From NCBI RefSeq assembly GCF_900090205.1, contig NZ_LT607802.1, positions 595,858 to 659,857 on the forward strand: a stretch of DNA of 64,000 bases, given 5' to 3'. The stretch comes from Vogesella sp. LIG4. GTDB lineage: Bacteria > Pseudomonadota > Gammaproteobacteria > Burkholderiales > Chromobacteriaceae. Each line of letters opens with the position of its first letter. Positions within the stretch are counted from its first letter, which is position 1. Below, in pieces: positions 8,526-18,214 of the stretch. A program made the position numbers and the translations under genes. The notes under the pieces were generated by a model that did not search any database, was not told where the DNA came from, and saw nothing but the letters and a program-made list of their open reading frames with translations.

Positions 8526-9961
8526 AACTGCCGGTATTCCGCAACTACATCAACGGCCGCTGGGTGAACGGCTCCACCACCGGGCTGGACGAGAATCCGT
8601 CCGAGCTGGACAGCCCGGTGGGCGAATACGCCCGCGGCAGCGCCGCCGACACCGTCGAGGCCATCGAGGCCGCCAGCGCCGCCTTTGCCGACTGGTCGCT
8701 GAGCAGCATCCAGCGCCGCGCCGACATCCTGCAGACGGTGGGCAACGAGCTGCTGGCGCGCCAGGACGAGATCGGCCTGCTGCTGGCACGCGAGGAAGGC
8801 AAGACCCTGCCGGAGGCGGTGGCCGAGGTTGGCCGCGCCGGGCAGATCTTCCGCTTCTATGCCGGCGAGGCGCTGCGCATCGGCGGCGAGCAGCTGGCCT
8901 CGGTACGCCCCGGCGTCAGCGTGGAAGTGAGCCGCGAGCCGGTGGGCGTGGTGGGCATCATCACGCCGTGGAACTTCCCCATCGCCATACCGGCGTGGAA
9001 GATCGCGCCGGCGCTGGCCTACGGCAACACCGTGGTGTTCAAGCCCGCCGAGCTGGTGCCGGGCTGCGCCTGGGTGCTGGCCGACATCCTGCACCGCGCC
9101 GGCATCCCGGCCGGGGTGTTCAATATGGTGATGGGCAGCGGCCGCCTGGTGGGCCAGAACCTGGTGCAGCACCCGGAGGTCGCCGCCATCAGCTTCACCG
9201 GCTCCGCCGGCGTGGGCCGGCAGATTCTGGACAGCGCCAGCAAGCGCGGCGCCAAGGTACAGCTGGAAATGGGCGGCAAGAACCCGCTCGTGGTGCTGAA
9301 CGATGCCGACCTGGATATCGCCGTGCAGGCCGCGGTCAACGGTTCCTACTTCTCCACCGGCCAGCGCTGCACCGCCTCCAGCCGGCTGATCATCGAACAG
9401 GGCGTGTACGAGCCGTTCCTGGCCCGCCTGCAACAGCGACTGGCCGCCCTGCGCGTGGACAACGCCACCCAGCCAGGCTGCGACATCGGCCCGGTGGTGG
9501 ATGAAAAGCAGCTGGCCACCAACCTGGACTACCTGCGCATTGCCGAGGCCGAAGGCGCGCGGCGGCTGTTCGGCGGCGAACTGGTGAGCCGCGCCAGCCG
9601 CGGCCACTACCTGCAGCCGGCGCTGCTCACCGGCACGCCGCAGATGCGCATCGCCCGCGAGGAAGTGTTCGGCCCGGTGGCGGTGGCCATGCCGGCGGAG
9701 TCGTTCGAGCACGCGCTGCAGCTGGCCAACGACACCGAGTTCGGCCTGTGCGCCGGCATCTGCACCCACTCGCTGCGCCACGCCAGCGAATTCAAGCGCC
9801 GCAGCAGAAGCGGCATGGTGATGGTGAACCTGCCCACCGCCGGCGTGGATTACCACGTGCCGTTCGGCGGCCGGCGCGCCTCCAGCTACGGCTCGCGCGA
9901 GCAGGGCCACCACGCCATCGAGTTCTACACCACGGTCAAGACCGCCTACACGGCGCCCTGA
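8522..9961 (+). CDS. Alpha-ketoglutaric semialdehyde dehydrogenase (ALDH family)
   Basis: 479 residues from the ATG at 8522, which overlaps the preceding stop by four bases. The ALDH signature is complete: [14 protein letters not shown] cofactor-binding segment, FTGSAGVG, catalytic Glu in LEMGGKNP near residue 257 and catalytic Cys in [11 protein letters not shown] near 290. The C-terminal [21 protein letters not shown] is typical of the semialdehyde dehydrogenases of pentose oxidative pathways. It would oxidise alpha-ketoglutaric semialdehyde to 2-oxoglutarate with NAD(P)+, delivering pentose carbon to the TCA cycle. The cofactor preference is not visible. Confidence 0.88.
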   Translation: MKLPVFRNYINGRWVNGSTTGLDENPSELDSPVGEYARGSAADTVEAIEAASAAFADWSLSSIQRRADILQTVGNELLARQDEIGLLLAREEGKTLPEAVAEVGRAGQIFRFYAGEALRIGGEQLASVRPGVSVEVSREPVGVVGIITPWNFPIAIPAWKIAPALAYGNTVVFKPAELVPGCAWVLADILHRAGIPAGVFNMVMGSGRLVGQNLVQHPEVAAISFTGSAGVGRQILDSASKRGAKVQLEMGGKNPLVVLNDADLDIAVQAAVNGSYFSTGQRCTASSRLIIEQGVYEPFLARLQQRLAALRVDNATQPGCDIGPVVDEKQLATNLDYLRIAEAEGARRLFGGELVSRASRGHYLQPALLTGTPQMRIAREEVFGPVAVAMPAESFEHALQLANDTEFGLCAGICTHSLRHASEFKRRSRSGMVMVNLPTAGVDYHVPFGGRRASSYGSREQGHHAIEFYTTVKTAYTAP

Positions 9962-9971
9962 GCGTAAACAA

Positions 9972-10002
9972 TTGTTTTAATTCCGATCTGCTGCCGGATA
10001 AT
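9972..10002 (+). promoter_or_regulatory. Possible sigma-70 promoter upstream of chvE
   Basis: An AT-rich patch after the dehydrogenase stop contains TTGTTTTAA (9972-9980) and GATAAT (9997-10002). Spacing is 16 or 19 depending on which -35 hexamer is chosen. This would give the transporter genes a start of their own. Weak evidence. Confidence 0.3.
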
Positions 10003-10089
10003 GCCGCAGAACCCATCGTGTCACCCACCACTGGCCGCCCGAGCCAGGCAGTGACCGGTCATATACAGAGAGACAAAGAGGAGATGGTC

Positions 10090-11145
10090 ATGAAACAACA
10101 CACACTGGCGATTCTGCTTGGCCTGGCCGGCCTGTTGCCGCTGGCCGCCCACGCCGCCGACAAGGGGATGGTTGCCATTTCGATGCCGACCAAGTCGTCC
10201 GCGCGCTGGATCGCCGACGGCAGCAATATGGTCAAGTACCTGCAGTCCAAGGGCTACAAGACTGACCTGCAGTACGCCGAGGATGACATCCCCAACCAGC
10301 TGGCGCAGATCGAGAACATGATCACCAAGGGGCCGAAGGTGCTGGTGATTGCCGCCATCGACGGCACCACGCTGTCCGATGCGCTCTCCAAGGCCGCCAG
10401 CAAGGGCATCAAGGTGATTGCCTATGACCGCCTGATCAAGGGCTCCAAGAACGTGGATTACTACGCCACCTTCGACAACTTCCAGGTGGGGGTGATCCAG
10501 GGTGGCTACATCGAGAAGGCGCTGCACCTGAAGGAAGGCAAGGGCCCGTACAACATCGAGCTGTTCGGCGGCTCGCCGGACGACAACAACGCCTTCTTCT
10601 TCTACAACGGCGCCATGTCGGTGCTGAAGCCCTATATCGACAAGGGCAAGCTGGTGGTGCGCAGCAAGCAGCTGGGCATGGACAAGGTGTCCACCCTGCG
10701 CTGGGACGGCGCGGTGGCGCAGGCGCGCATGGACAACCTGCTCAGCGCCAACTACAGCAGCGCCAAGGTGGACGCGGTGCTGTCGCCGTATGACGGCCTG
10801 AGCATCGGCATCATCTCCTCGCTCAAGGGCGTGGGCTACGGCACGCCCAAGCTGCCGATGCCGGTGGTGACCGGCCAGGACGCCGAGCTGCCGTCGGTGA
10901 AATCCATTCTGGCGCACGAGCAGTCGCAGACCGTGTTCAAGGACACCCGCGAGCTGGCCAAGGTCACCAGCGACATGATCGACGCCATGCTGGCGGGCAA
11001 GCCGGTACCGGTGAACGACACCAAAACCTACAACAACGGCGTGAAAGTGGTGCCGTCCTATCTGCTCAAGCCGCTCAGCGTGGATATCGGCAACTGGAAA
11101 CAGGTGCTGGTGGATACCGGCTACTACACCAAGGGCATGTTCTAA
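10090..11145 (+). CDS. chvE: ChvE-type periplasmic sugar-binding protein
   Basis: 351 residues from the ATG at 10090, with GAGGAG 7-12 bases upstream; the ATG at 10084 directly abuts that site and is too close. A signal peptide ([22 protein letters not shown]) ends before ADKG. The mature protein closely follows ChvE of Agrobacterium: [54 protein letters not shown]. ChvE binds arabinose, galactose, fucose, glucose and xylose in the periplasm and delivers them to the GguAB importer; in Agrobacterium it also signals to VirA. Here only the transport role is supported. It is the first gene of chvE-gguA-gguB. Confidence 0.93.
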   Translation: MKQHTLAILLGLAGLLPLAAHAADKGMVAISMPTKSSARWIADGSNMVKYLQSKGYKTDLQYAEDDIPNQLAQIENMITKGPKVLVIAAIDGTTLSDALSKAASKGIKVIAYDRLIKGSKNVDYYATFDNFQVGVIQGGYIEKALHLKEGKGPYNIELFGGSPDDNNAFFFYNGAMSVLKPYIDKGKLVVRSKQLGMDKVSTLRWDGAVAQARMDNLLSANYSSAKVDAVLSPYDGLSIGIISSLKGVGYGTPKLPMPVVTGQDAELPSVKSILAHEQSQTVFKDTRELAKVTSDMIDAMLAGKPVPVNDTKTYNNGVKVVPSYLLKPLSVDIGNWKQVLVDTGYYTKGMF

Positions 11146-11204
11146 CTGATCCGGCCTCGCCGGCGGGGCCACCCGCCGGTGCCGGCGCGGCATGAGGGCC
11201 CAAG

Positions 11205-11214
11205 GTTGGCCGCA
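11205..11214 (+). repeat. DUS-like 10-mer GTTGGCCGCA (intergenic copy)
   Basis: Exact copy in the 147-base gap between chvE and gguA. Confidence 0.55.
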
Positions 11215-11292
11215 TGCACGCCGGCGCGGATTCGACGGTACCGCCCTGCCCGCCGCACTCCGGCAGCCAGGGCTACACGACGGGACGAAGCA

Positions 11293-12825
11293 GTGGAAAC
11301 AATTCTGGAAATGCGCAGCATCACCAAGGAATTCCCCGGGGTGGTGGCGCTGAACCAAGTCAATCTCTCGGTGAGGGCGGGCGAAATCCACGCCATCGTC
11401 GGCGAGAACGGCGCCGGCAAGTCCACGCTGATGAAGGTGCTCAGCGGCGTCTACCCGCACCACAGCTACAGCGGCGAGATCGCCTTTGCCGGCCAGGTGC
11501 AGGCGTTTCGCGACATCCGCGATTCGGAGCGGCTGGGCATCATCATCATCCACCAGGAGCTGGCGCTGGTGCCGCAGCTGTCGATTGCGGAAAACATCTT
11601 CCTGGGCAACGAGCCTGGCCGCCACGGCGTCATCGACTGGCACCAGGTGTATGCGCGCACCACCGCGCTCTTGCAGAAGGTGGGGCTGAAAGAGGCGCCC
11701 ACCACCCGCATCAGCGAACTGGGCGTGGGCAAGCAGCAGCTGGTGGAGATCGCCAAGGCGCTGTCCAAGAACGTGCGGCTGCTGATCCTGGACGAGCCCA
11801 CCGCCAGCCTGAACGAAACCGACAGCGATGCGCTGCTGGAGCTGCTGCTGGAGCTGCAGCGCGAGGGCATCACCTCGATCCTGATCTCGCACAAGCTGAA
11901 CGAAATCGCCAAGGTGGCCGACCGCATCACGGTGATACGCGACGGCATGGCCATCGAAACCATGGACTGCGCCGACGCGCCGATACCGGAAAACCGCGTG
12001 ATCCAGCGCATGGTTGGCCGCGAGATGTCGGACCGCTACCCGCGCCGCCAGCCGCAGATCGGCGGCACGGTGTTCGAGGTGCGCAACTGGCGCGCCAGCC
12101 ACCCGCAGCACCCGGACCGGCAGCTGCTGAAGGACATCAACCTGCACGTGCGCCGCGGCGAGATCGTGGGCATTGCCGGGCTGATGGGCGCCGGCCGCAC
12201 CGAGCTGGCGATGAGCATCTTCGGCCGCAGCTACGGCAAGCGCATCCAGGGCGATGTCTACCTGCACGGCCAGGCGGTGGATGTCAGCACCATCCGCAAG
12301 GCGATACGCCACGGCATCGCCTACGTCACCGAGGACCGCAAGGGCCTGGGGCTGGTGCTGCACGACGATATCGCCCGCAACATCAGCCTGCCCAATCTGT
12401 CGCGGGTGGCGCGCGGCGGGGTGATAGACCAGGCGCGCGAGGTGACCGTGGCGCGCGACTTCCGCGAGAAGCTGCGCATCCGCTGTTCCGGCGTGACGCA
12501 GCAGGTGGTGAACCTGTCCGGCGGCAACCAGCAGAAGGTGGTGCTGAGCAAGTGGCTGTTCTCGCAGCCCGAGGTGCTGATCCTGGACGAACCCACCCGC
12601 GGCGTGGACGTGGGCGCCAAGTACGAGATCTACACCATCATCAGCCAGCTGGCCGCCGAGGGTAAGTGCGTGCTGATGATCTCGTCGGAAATGCCGGAAC
12701 TGCTGGGCATGTGCGACCGCATCTACGTGATGAACGAAGGCAGCATGGTGGCGGAGTTCCCCGCCGCCGAAGCTTCACAGGAAAAGATCATGAGCGCGAT
12801 CGTACGCGCCGGGAGCGAGAAATGA
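11293..12825 (+). CDS. gguA: Sugar ABC transporter ATP-binding protein (GguA/XylG family)
   Basis: 510 residues from a GTG at 11293 (the protein then reads [16 protein letters not shown]); an ATG six codons later is the alternative. Two fused ABC domains: the first with [12 protein letters not shown]alker A near residue 38 and [11 protein letters not shown]alker B, the second with the degenerate [10 protein letters not shown] and an intact [10 protein letters not shown] signature plus [13 protein letters not shown]. This arrangement is standard for the CUT2 monosaccharide importers. It powers uptake of the sugar bound by ChvE. Its stop overlaps the permease start by four bases (ATGA), so the pair is translationally coupled. 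Confidence 0.9.
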   Translation: METILEMRSITKEFPGVVALNQVNLSVRAGEIHAIVGENGAGKSTLMKVLSGVYPHHSYSGEIAFAGQVQAFRDIRDSERLGIIIIHQELALVPQLSIAENIFLGNEPGRHGVIDWHQVYARTTALLQKVGLKEAPTTRISELGVGKQQLVEIAKALSKNVRLLILDEPTASLNETDSDALLELLLELQREGITSILISHKLNEIAKVADRITVIRDGMAIETMDCADAPIPENRVIQRMVGREMSDRYPRRQPQIGGTVFEVRNWRASHPQHPDRQLLKDINLHVRRGEIVGIAGLMGAGRTELAMSIFGRSYGKRIQGDVYLHGQAVDVSTIRKAIRHGIAYVTEDRKGLGLVLHDDIARNISLPNLSRVARGGVIDQAREVTVARDFREKLRIRCSGVTQQVVNLSGGNQQKVVLSKWLFSQPEVLILDEPTRGVDVGAKYEIYTIISQLAAEGKCVLMISSEMPELLGMCDRIYVMNEGSMVAEFPAAEASQEKIMSAIVRAGSEK

Positions 12826-14018
12826 ACGACCACACCGTGACCCTGCCGCCAGCGGCGGCGGGCAAGAAATACAGCGGCTTCCTGCGCCGCAACTTCCGCG
12901 AATACGCGATGTTCCTGTCGCTGTTCGTGATCATGCTGTTCTTCCAACTCAAGACCGACGGCACGCTGCTGATGCCGCTCAACCTCACCAACCTGGTGCT
13001 GCAGAACAGCTACATCGTGATCATGGCGCTGGCCATGCTGCTGGTGATCGTGGCCGGCCACATCGACCTGTCGGTGGGCTCGGTGGCGGGCTTCATCGGC
13101 GCGCTGGCGGCGGTGCTGATGGTGCAGCACGAGGTGCCGGTGTTCGTGGCCACCGGCGTCTGCCTGCTGGCCGGCGCCGTCATCGGCGCGGTGCAGGGCT
13201 ATTTCGTGGCCTATCACCGCATCCCGTCCTTCATCGTCACCCTGGCCGGCATGCTGGTGTTCAAGGGCCTGGCGCTGACGCTGCTGGACGGCCAGTCCAT
13301 CGGCCCCTTCCCGCTGATCTTCCAGAAGCTCAGCTCCGGCTTCATCCCGGAAGCCTTCGACGATGACAGCCTGCGCCTGAGCTCGCTGCTGCTGGGCTGT
13401 GCCGCCTCGGTGGCGCTGCTGCTGCTGGCGGTGAAACAGCGCGCCGCCCACCTGCGCCACGGCATGGAGGAAGAGCCAGGCCATTTCTTCTGGGCCAAAC
13501 AGCTGCTGATCGCCGCCATCATCGTGTTCTTCAGCTACAAGCTGGCCGCCTACAAGGGCCTGCCCAATGTGCTGATCATCATGTGCCTGCTGGTGGCGCT
13601 GTACCAGTTCGTGACCATGCGCACCACCGTTGGCCGCCGCATCTACGCGCTGGGCGGCAACGAGAAGGCCACCCGGCTGTCCGGCATCAACACCCAGCGG
13701 CTGACCTTCTACACCTTCATCAACATGGGCGTGCTGGCGGCGCTGGCCGGGCTGGTGTTCGCCGCACGGCTGAACACCGCCACGCCGAAAGCCGGCCTGG
13801 GCTTCGAGCTGGACGTGATCGCCGCCTGCTTCATCGGCGGGGCCTCCGCCTCCGGCGGCGTCGGCAAGGTGATGGGCGCGGTGATCGGCGCCTTCATCAT
13901 GGGGGTGATGAACAACGGCATGTCCATCCTCGGCATCGGCATCGATTACCAGCAGGTGATCAAGGGCCTGGTGCTGCTGGCCGCGGTATGGGTGGACGTT
14001 TACTACAAGAACAAATAA
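12822..14018 (+). CDS. gguB: Sugar ABC transporter permease (GguB/XylH family)
   Basis: 398 residues with about ten membrane segments, the long form of the CUT2 permease typical of XylH/GguB. Conserved elements include [20 protein letters not shown] near residue 80, [15 protein letters not shown] (the loop that contacts the ATPase), and the C-terminal [12 protein letters not shown] with a following segment ending [10 protein letters not shown]. It forms the inner-membrane channel for the ChvE-bound sugar. The start codon lies inside the gguA stop region. Confidence 0.9.
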   Translation: MNDHTVTLPPAAAGKKYSGFLRRNFREYAMFLSLFVIMLFFQLKTDGTLLMPLNLTNLVLQNSYIVIMALAMLLVIVAGHIDLSVGSVAGFIGALAAVLMVQHEVPVFVATGVCLLAGAVIGAVQGYFVAYHRIPSFIVTLAGMLVFKGLALTLLDGQSIGPFPLIFQKLSSGFIPEAFDDDSLRLSSLLLGCAASVALLLLAVKQRAAHLRHGMEEEPGHFFWAKQLLIAAIIVFFSYKLAAYKGLPNVLIIMCLLVALYQFVTMRTTVGRRIYALGGNEKATRLSGINTQRLTFYTFINMGVLAALAGLVFAARLNTATPKAGLGFELDVIAACFIGGASASGGVGKVMGAVIGAFIMGVMNNGMSILGIGIDYQQVIKGLVLLAAVWVDVYYKNK

Positions 14019-14043
14019 GGCGCCGGGCGGCCGCGCCGAACGG

Positions 14044-14053
14044 TGCGGCCAAC
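14044..14053 (-). repeat. DUS-like 10-mer TGCGGCCAAC (intergenic copy)
   Basis: Exact copy in the 60-base gap between gguB and dgoK. Confidence 0.55.
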
Positions 14054-14078
14054 CCCGCCACTGCGCGAGACCGCCATC

Positions 14079-15062
14079 ATGTCCCACCCCCTACCCGTAA
14101 CCACCCCGGCGCTGATCGGCCTGGACTGGGGCTCCACCCAGGTGCGTGCCTTCCTGTTCGGCCAGGATGGCCGGCTGCTGGACAGCATGCAGGCACCGCT
14201 GGGCGTCAGCCGTCACCCCGGCGCTGCCGGCGTGGCGGCGGTGCAAGCCTGGTTGGCCGCATGGCTGCAAGCCCACCCTGCCGTGCCGGTGCTGGCCTGC
14301 GGCATGGCCGGCAGCCAGCAGGGCTGGCAGGCTGTGCCCTATCTGCCCACCCCGCTGCCGCTGGCGGCGTTGGGTAGCCACCTTACCCGGCTGGATGCCC
14401 GGCTGAACACCTGGCACCGCACGGTGTGCATCGTGCCCGGCGTCAGCCACCATGGTGCCGGCGACGGCTTCCGCGACGTGATGCGCGGCGAGGAAACCCA
14501 GCTGGCCGGCCTGGCCACCGCCTACCCGGAGCTGGTGGCGCCAGAACTCATCCTCACCCCCGGCACCCACAACAAATGGCTGCGCCTGCAGGGCGGGCAG
14601 TTGCAATCGCTGTCCACCTGCATGACCGGCGAGCTGTACGCGCTGCTGCGCGAACACAGCCTGCTGGCGCCGCTGCTGGCGGATGGCGACTTCGATGCCG
14701 ACAGCTTCCTCGCCGGGGTGGATGCCGCCCGCGAACGGGGCGACTGGCTGCACCAGCTGTTCGGCGTGCGCGCCCGCGGCGTGCAGCAGCAACTGGCGCC
14801 CGCCGCGCTGAACGACTGGCTATCCGGCCTGCTGATCGGCTACGAAATCCACGGTGCGCTGGCCGCCGGCGGCAGCGTGGCGCGCTGCGGGCTGATCGGC
14901 AGCCCGGCGCTGACCCGCCGCTACGCCACCGCCCTGCGCCACCTGGGCATCGTCGCCGTCAGCCTGGACGGCGAGCGCGCCGCCAGCGCCGGCCTGTGGC
15001 GCATCGCCAGCCAGGCCGGCCTGTGCCGGCCGCTTGCGGCCAACCTTAGCCTGGAGTCCTGA
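14079..15062 (+). CDS. dgoK: 2-dehydro-3-deoxygalactonokinase
   Basis: 327 residues from the ATG at 14079 (MSHPLPVTTPALIGLDWG); an in-frame start at 14043 would extend it into the intergenic repeat and is unlikely. The LDWGSTQVRAFLF opening is the phosphate-binding loop of the DgoK family, followed by LACGMAGSQQGW and the TPGTHNKW segment with a conserved Asp/His region. The enzyme phosphorylates 2-keto-3-deoxygalactonate with ATP to the 6-phosphate, step 4 of the De Ley-Doudoroff galactose route. Its substrate would come from the dehydratase at 4612-6333. Two DUS-like words lie inside the gene (14252, 15035). Confidence 0.9.
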   Translation: MSHPLPVTTPALIGLDWGSTQVRAFLFGQDGRLLDSMQAPLGVSRHPGAAGVAAVQAWLAAWLQAHPAVPVLACGMAGSQQGWQAVPYLPTPLPLAALGSHLTRLDARLNTWHRTVCIVPGVSHHGAGDGFRDVMRGEETQLAGLATAYPELVAPELILTPGTHNKWLRLQGGQLQSLSTCMTGELYALLREHSLLAPLLADGDFDADSFLAGVDAARERGDWLHQLFGVRARGVQQQLAPAALNDWLSGLLIGYEIHGALAAGGSVARCGLIGSPALTRRYATALRHLGIVAVSLDGERAASAGLWRIASQAGLCRPLAANLSLES

Positions 15063-15064
15063 AT

Positions 15065-15751
15065 ATGCAGCAGCAAACCTTCTCGCCCCCCCTGCACGGA
15101 AACCCGGGCCCGGATCTGGACAGCGCCATGGCGCAGCTACCGCTGGTCGCCATCCTGCGCGGAGTGCGCCCGGACGAAGTGCTGGCCATTGCCGGCGCCT
15201 TGTACGACGCCGGCTGGCGCATGCTGGAGGTGCCGCTGAACTCGCCGGCGCCGCTGGAAAGCATCGCCCTGTTGGCCCGCCACTTTGGCGAACGCATGCT
15301 GGTGGGCGCCGGCACCGTGCTCAGCGCGCAGCAGGTGCGCGAGGTGGCAGCCGCCGGCGGGCGGCTGATCGTGTCGCCCAATCTGGAACGGGAGGTGGTC
15401 ACCACCAGCAAAGCGCTGGGGCTGTACGCTTTGCCCGGCGTGCAGACCGCCAGCGAATGCTTTACCGCGCTGCAGGCCGGCGCCGACGGCCTGAAGCTGT
15501 TCCCCGGCGAAGCTGTCACCCCGGCCATCATCAAGGCGCTGCGCGCGGTGCTGCCGCCCGCCACCCGGCTGCTGCCGGTGGGCGGCATCACCCCGGACAA
15601 TATGGCCGCCTTCAGCGCCGCCGGCGCCAGCGGCTTCGGCATCGGCAGCGCGCTGTTCAAGCCCGGCATGAGCGCCGCGGCGGTCGGCCAGCAGGCGCAG
15701 CGTTTTGCTGCCAGCCTGCGCGGCCAACAACCGGCCCACGCCAGCCAGTAG
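15065..15751 (+). CDS. dgoA: 2-dehydro-3-deoxy-6-phosphogalactonate aldolase
   Basis: 228 residues, directly after dgoK with a two-base gap. KDPG/KDPGal aldolase barrel: ILRGVRPDE near residue 30 with the conserved Glu/Arg region, VGAGTVLSAQQV, the Schiff-base Lys expected in the DGLKLFPGEAVTP segment, and PVGGITPDNM for phosphate binding. It cleaves KDPGal to pyruvate and glyceraldehyde-3-phosphate, completing the hexose branch. The protein is slightly longer at the N-terminus than E. coli DgoA. A terminator follows within 20 bases, so this is the last gene of the rightward sugar set. Confidence 0.9.
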   Translation: MQQQTFSPPLHGNPGPDLDSAMAQLPLVAILRGVRPDEVLAIAGALYDAGWRMLEVPLNSPAPLESIALLARHFGERMLVGAGTVLSAQQVREVAAAGGRLIVSPNLEREVVTTSKALGLYALPGVQTASECFTALQAGADGLKLFPGEAVTPAIIKALRAVLPPATRLLPVGGITPDNMAAFSAAGASGFGIGSALFKPGMSAAAVGQQAQRFAASLRGQQPAHASQ

Positions 15752-15770
15752 CCCGGTTACCGGCCATGAA

Positions 15771-15809
15771 AAAACCCCGCCACCAGCATCGTGCCGGTAG
15801 CGGGGTTTT
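15771..15809 (+). terminator. Rho-independent terminator after dgoA
   Basis: AAAACCCCGC pairs with GCGGGGTTTT around a 19-base loop that can pair further. The hairpin has a U-run on both strands. Confidence 0.8.
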
Positions 15810-15847
15810 ATATACGTTACCGCCCGGTGCATCACCGGGCCAACAAT

Positions 15848-15879
15848 GCAAAAAGCCAATCCGAAGATTGGCTTTTTGC
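15848..15879 (-). terminator. Hairpin downstream of the displaced tRNA-fMet 3' end
   Basis: A perfect 14-bp stem (GCAAAAAGCCAATC) closes on a CGAA loop. It lies 8 bases beyond the tRNA 3' fragment on the minus strand, so it is best explained as the original terminator of tRNA-fMet. A related hairpin with the same loop follows the intact tRNA at 52653-52676. Confidence 0.75.
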
Positions 15880-15886
15880 TTGAAAC

Positions 15887-15932
15887 TTGGTTGCGGGGGC
15901 AGGATTCGAACCTACGACCTTCGGGTTATGAG
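15887..15932 (-). repeat. attL: 46-bp direct repeat, 3' part of tRNA-fMet
   Basis: These 46 bases are identical to 52692-52737, the 3' part (anticodon stem to CCA) of the intact tRNA-fMet at the other end of the island. After position 15932 the tRNA sequence stops matching, so this is a tRNA fragment, not a gene. It marks the left integration boundary. Confidence 0.9.
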
Positions 15933-16065
15933 TCCGAACAAGTGCAAAATCCCTTTGCGTTGACCAACGGGAAGACACACCCTGAAACCATTGAAAAATA
16001 AGGATATCAAGTTTTTTCACTGGTAGAAAGACACCGCTCAGGATTGACCAAACCGGCATAAAGCT

Positions 16066-16097
16066 GGTTACATAGCGGTTACATGAACTATGTAACC
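16066..16097. promoter_or_regulatory. Integrase arm-type motifs at the left end
   Basis: GGTTACAT occurs at 16066-16073 and 16077-16084 (11-bp period), followed by the inverted form ATGTAACC at 16090-16097. The same words occur inside the right end (52568-52635). The position just upstream of int suits arm sites that also control the integrase promoter. Confidence 0.55.
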
Positions 16098-16116
16098 TGC
16101 AGATTGCGAACCCCTC

Positions 16117-17457
16117 ATGGCCAAGGTCAACTTCACCGCTTCACGCATCAATGAGTTCAAGTGTCCCGATGACAAGCAGCAAGTGTTCATGTGGGATGCC
16201 CGTTCTCCAGGACTGGGATTACGAGCCACGGCCAACGGTGCCAAGTCGTACATCTTCCAGGGGAAGATCCATGGCCGAAGCGTGCGTGTAACCATCGGGG
16301 ATACCCGCAGTTGGGGTATTGACCAAGCCCAGGAAGAAGCTCGCCGCTTGCAACGCATGATTGATGATGGCACCGACCCGCGTCAGCATCGGGTTGAACA
16401 GGCTGCGGCAGAGGAGATGCGCCGGCTCGAACTACGCCGCCAGGACATCACCGTGGGTGAAGTGTGGGAAACCTATCTGATCACGCGAAGAAGCAAGTGG
16501 TCTGAACGACATTACCTTGATCACCTGCAACTTGCCGAACCCGGAGGCCGGGAAGCACAAAAGGGGAAACGTGCCATCACTGCCGGTCCCCTTGCACCAC
16601 TGATGACCTGGAAGCTGCCGGAACTGACGGTAGGTAAGGTCAGCACCTGGTTGGACACTGAAATCCAGAATCGGCCAGCCCGCGCCCGACTAGCCTTCTC
16701 TGCCCTGCGCGCCTTCATTAACTGGTGCGAAACACAGCAGGAATTTGCCGGCATGGCCTCGGCAGACATTTGCGACAGCCGAGCCTTACGTGAGCTGATC
16801 CCTCAAGCCCAAACGAAGGAAGACTGCCTGCAGCGGGAACAGCTCCCGGCTTGGTTTGCTGCGGTGCGCAGTCTACCCAATCTGACACTGTCGGTTTACC
16901 TTCAGGCTCTACTGATCACCGGTGCGCGACGTGAAGAAATGGCGGGATTGCGCTGGGAAGATGTGGACTTCAAATGGCGCAGCCTATCGATTGCCGACAA
17001 GGTAGAAGAATTTGGTCGTACGATTCCCCTCCCCCCCTATCTCGCAAGCCAGCTCCTCCGCTTGAAGGAACTCAACGAAACACCGCCCTCTCGTCGAATA
17101 CAGGAAAAACTGCGAGCACAGGGCAAATCCTGGGAACCCTCTCCCTGGGTATTCGCCAGCAAGACCTCGGCAGATGGCAAGATCGCTGAACCTCGGCTGG
17201 CACACAATCAAGCCATCGCAACAGCAGGTATCCCCCACCTGACACTACATGGATTGCGCCGCTCATTTGGCACCTTGGCAGAATGGATTGAATGCCCGGC
17301 AGGGGTGGTGGCACAGATCATGGGCCACAAGCCAAGCGCGATAGCAGAGAAGCACTACCGCCGTCGGCCGATCGACTTGCTGCGCATGTGGCATGACCAG
17401 ATTGAGGCATGGATGCTAGAGCAGGCTCATATAACGCCCGAGCAGCCGACGAAATAA
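16117..17457 (+). CDS. int: Tyrosine site-specific integrase of the island
   Basis: 446 residues. The N-terminal DUF4102-like arm-binding part (WDARSPGLGLRATANGAKSYIFQ) and the C-terminal catalytic domain are intact. Catalytic residues: Arg271 in TGARREEM, His378 and Arg381 in LHGLRRSF, His404 in IMGHKP and the nucleophile Tyr414 in AEKHYRRR. The gene starts 184 bases inside attL and reads inward, the usual layout of integrases that target tRNA 3' ends. It should catalyse recombination between the 46-bp repeats. All active-site residues are present, so the element may still be able to excise. Confidence 0.93.
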   Translation: MAKVNFTASRINEFKCPDDKQQVFMWDARSPGLGLRATANGAKSYIFQGKIHGRSVRVTIGDTRSWGIDQAQEEARRLQRMIDDGTDPRQHRVEQAAAEEMRRLELRRQDITVGEVWETYLITRRSKWSERHYLDHLQLAEPGGREAQKGKRAITAGPLAPLMTWKLPELTVGKVSTWLDTEIQNRPARARLAFSALRAFINWCETQQEFAGMASADICDSRALRELIPQAQTKEDCLQREQLPAWFAAVRSLPNLTLSVYLQALLITGARREEMAGLRWEDVDFKWRSLSIADKVEEFGRTIPLPPYLASQLLRLKELNETPPSRRIQEKLRAQGKSWEPSPWVFASKTSADGKIAEPRLAHNQAIATAGIPHLTLHGLRRSFGTLAEWIECPAGVVAQIMGHKPSAIAEKHYRRRPIDLLRMWHDQIEAWMLEQAHITPEQPTK

Positions 17458-17619
17458 TGACTCGGTTCTCGGTCTACCAGGCCCCATATGTCCATGTGTT
17501 AACATGACAGACACTTGTCAGCTCAGGTCATTCGGTTCCTGCTGAAGCGGCCCCAAAGCACGTAGCCGCGCCTCCGCATCGGCCATTCGCCACCGCACCT
17601 CCCAAGGCATGGTCGGCAG

Positions 17620-17907
17620 GTGCCTTTGTTGTTAATCAACGCGATTGCCAAGCCTTACAACGGAACCCTCACTGTGCCGCCTATTCCCATTCCGCATCCG
17701 TCTATCCTTGACGGATGCACACACCTTGGCGCCTTTAATGGCGAACGCCGCTGGCGATCTACTGATGGCGACCGCCTCTATACGTGGGACTCGCTCCACG
17801 GAGAGGTCGAGGTCTACAATAAACGTGGGCGCCACTTGGGTGCCGCTGATCCCGTAACAGGCGAACTGATCAAAGAAGCCGTTCGTGGAAGGAAGATTGA
17901 TGTCTAA
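17620..17907 (+). CDS. Colicin E3-like RNase domain, stand-alone toxin
   Basis: 95 residues from a GTG. After a Pro-rich lead (to about residue 35) the rest matches the C-terminal cytotoxic domain of colicin E3/cloacin DF13: RLYTWDSLHGEVEVY, then RHLGAADPVTGEL and a basic tail. The catalytic set known for E3 (Asp510, His513, Glu517, Arg545) is matched by Asp57, His60, Glu64 and Arg91 with E3-like spacing. E3 cuts 16S rRNA in the ribosomal decoding site. There are no translocation or receptor domains, so this should act inside the producing cell as a toxin-antitoxin toxin. The stop overlaps the next start by eight bases. No ImmE3-like gene is next to it. Confidence 0.8.
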   Translation: MPLLLINAIAKPYNGTLTVPPIPIPHPSILDGCTHLGAFNGERRWRSTDGDRLYTWDSLHGEVEVYNKRGRHLGAADPVTGELIKEAVRGRKIDV

Positions 17908-18214
17908 TTTTATTGAGCTCTGTCTGCAAGGCGACCGCTTGCCTGAAGAGATTGATGACTATGTAGACGCTTGGCACGATGGAGAATCCACCGCCCCGCT
18001 GCATGTATTTCTCGGCATGACACGGTCCGAATATAATTTATGGATGATGGAACCCTCCACCCTGCCTTTCATCCTGGATGCACATCGTACAGGTCAAAAC
18101 GCAGTGGAGCTCATCGAACAATTCAATGCTCTGCCGATGGCTGCACGTGCCGAGTCCTCGAAGAAAGCACTTGCCCTCGCACACTGGCTGAAGGAAGAAG
18201 GTCTGTGGCAGTAG
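17900..18214 (+). CDS. Small acidic protein, putative antitoxin of the E3-like toxin
   Basis: 104 residues from the ATG at 17900, with AAGGAAG 5-11 bases upstream; it overlaps the toxin end and the next gene's start. Visible segments are EEIDDYVDAWHDGE, LHVFLGMTRSEYNLWM and PFILDAHR, a pattern I recognise from short proteins encoded beside various toxins, although I cannot name a family. The low pI suits a protein that neutralises a basic RNase. It shows no likeness to the colicin E3 immunity protein. The antitoxin role is inferred from size, charge and the tight overlap. Confidence 0.65.
   Translation: MSNFIELCLQGDRLPEEIDDYVDAWHDGESTAPLHVFLGMTRSEYNLWMMEPSTLPFILDAHRTGQNAVELIEQFNALPMAARAESSKKALALAHWLKEEGLWQ

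Noticed and set aside
17518..17610. 30-codon leftward frame upstream of the E3-like toxin
   Set aside because: Too short to judge and no ribosome site; left as intergenic.
17620..17907. The toxin as a fragment of a full colicin or polymorphic toxin
   Set aside because: No upstream translocation or delivery domains are encoded, and the frame overlaps a partner gene with a good ribosome site, which suits an intracellular toxin-antitoxin unit. A truncated origin remains possible.
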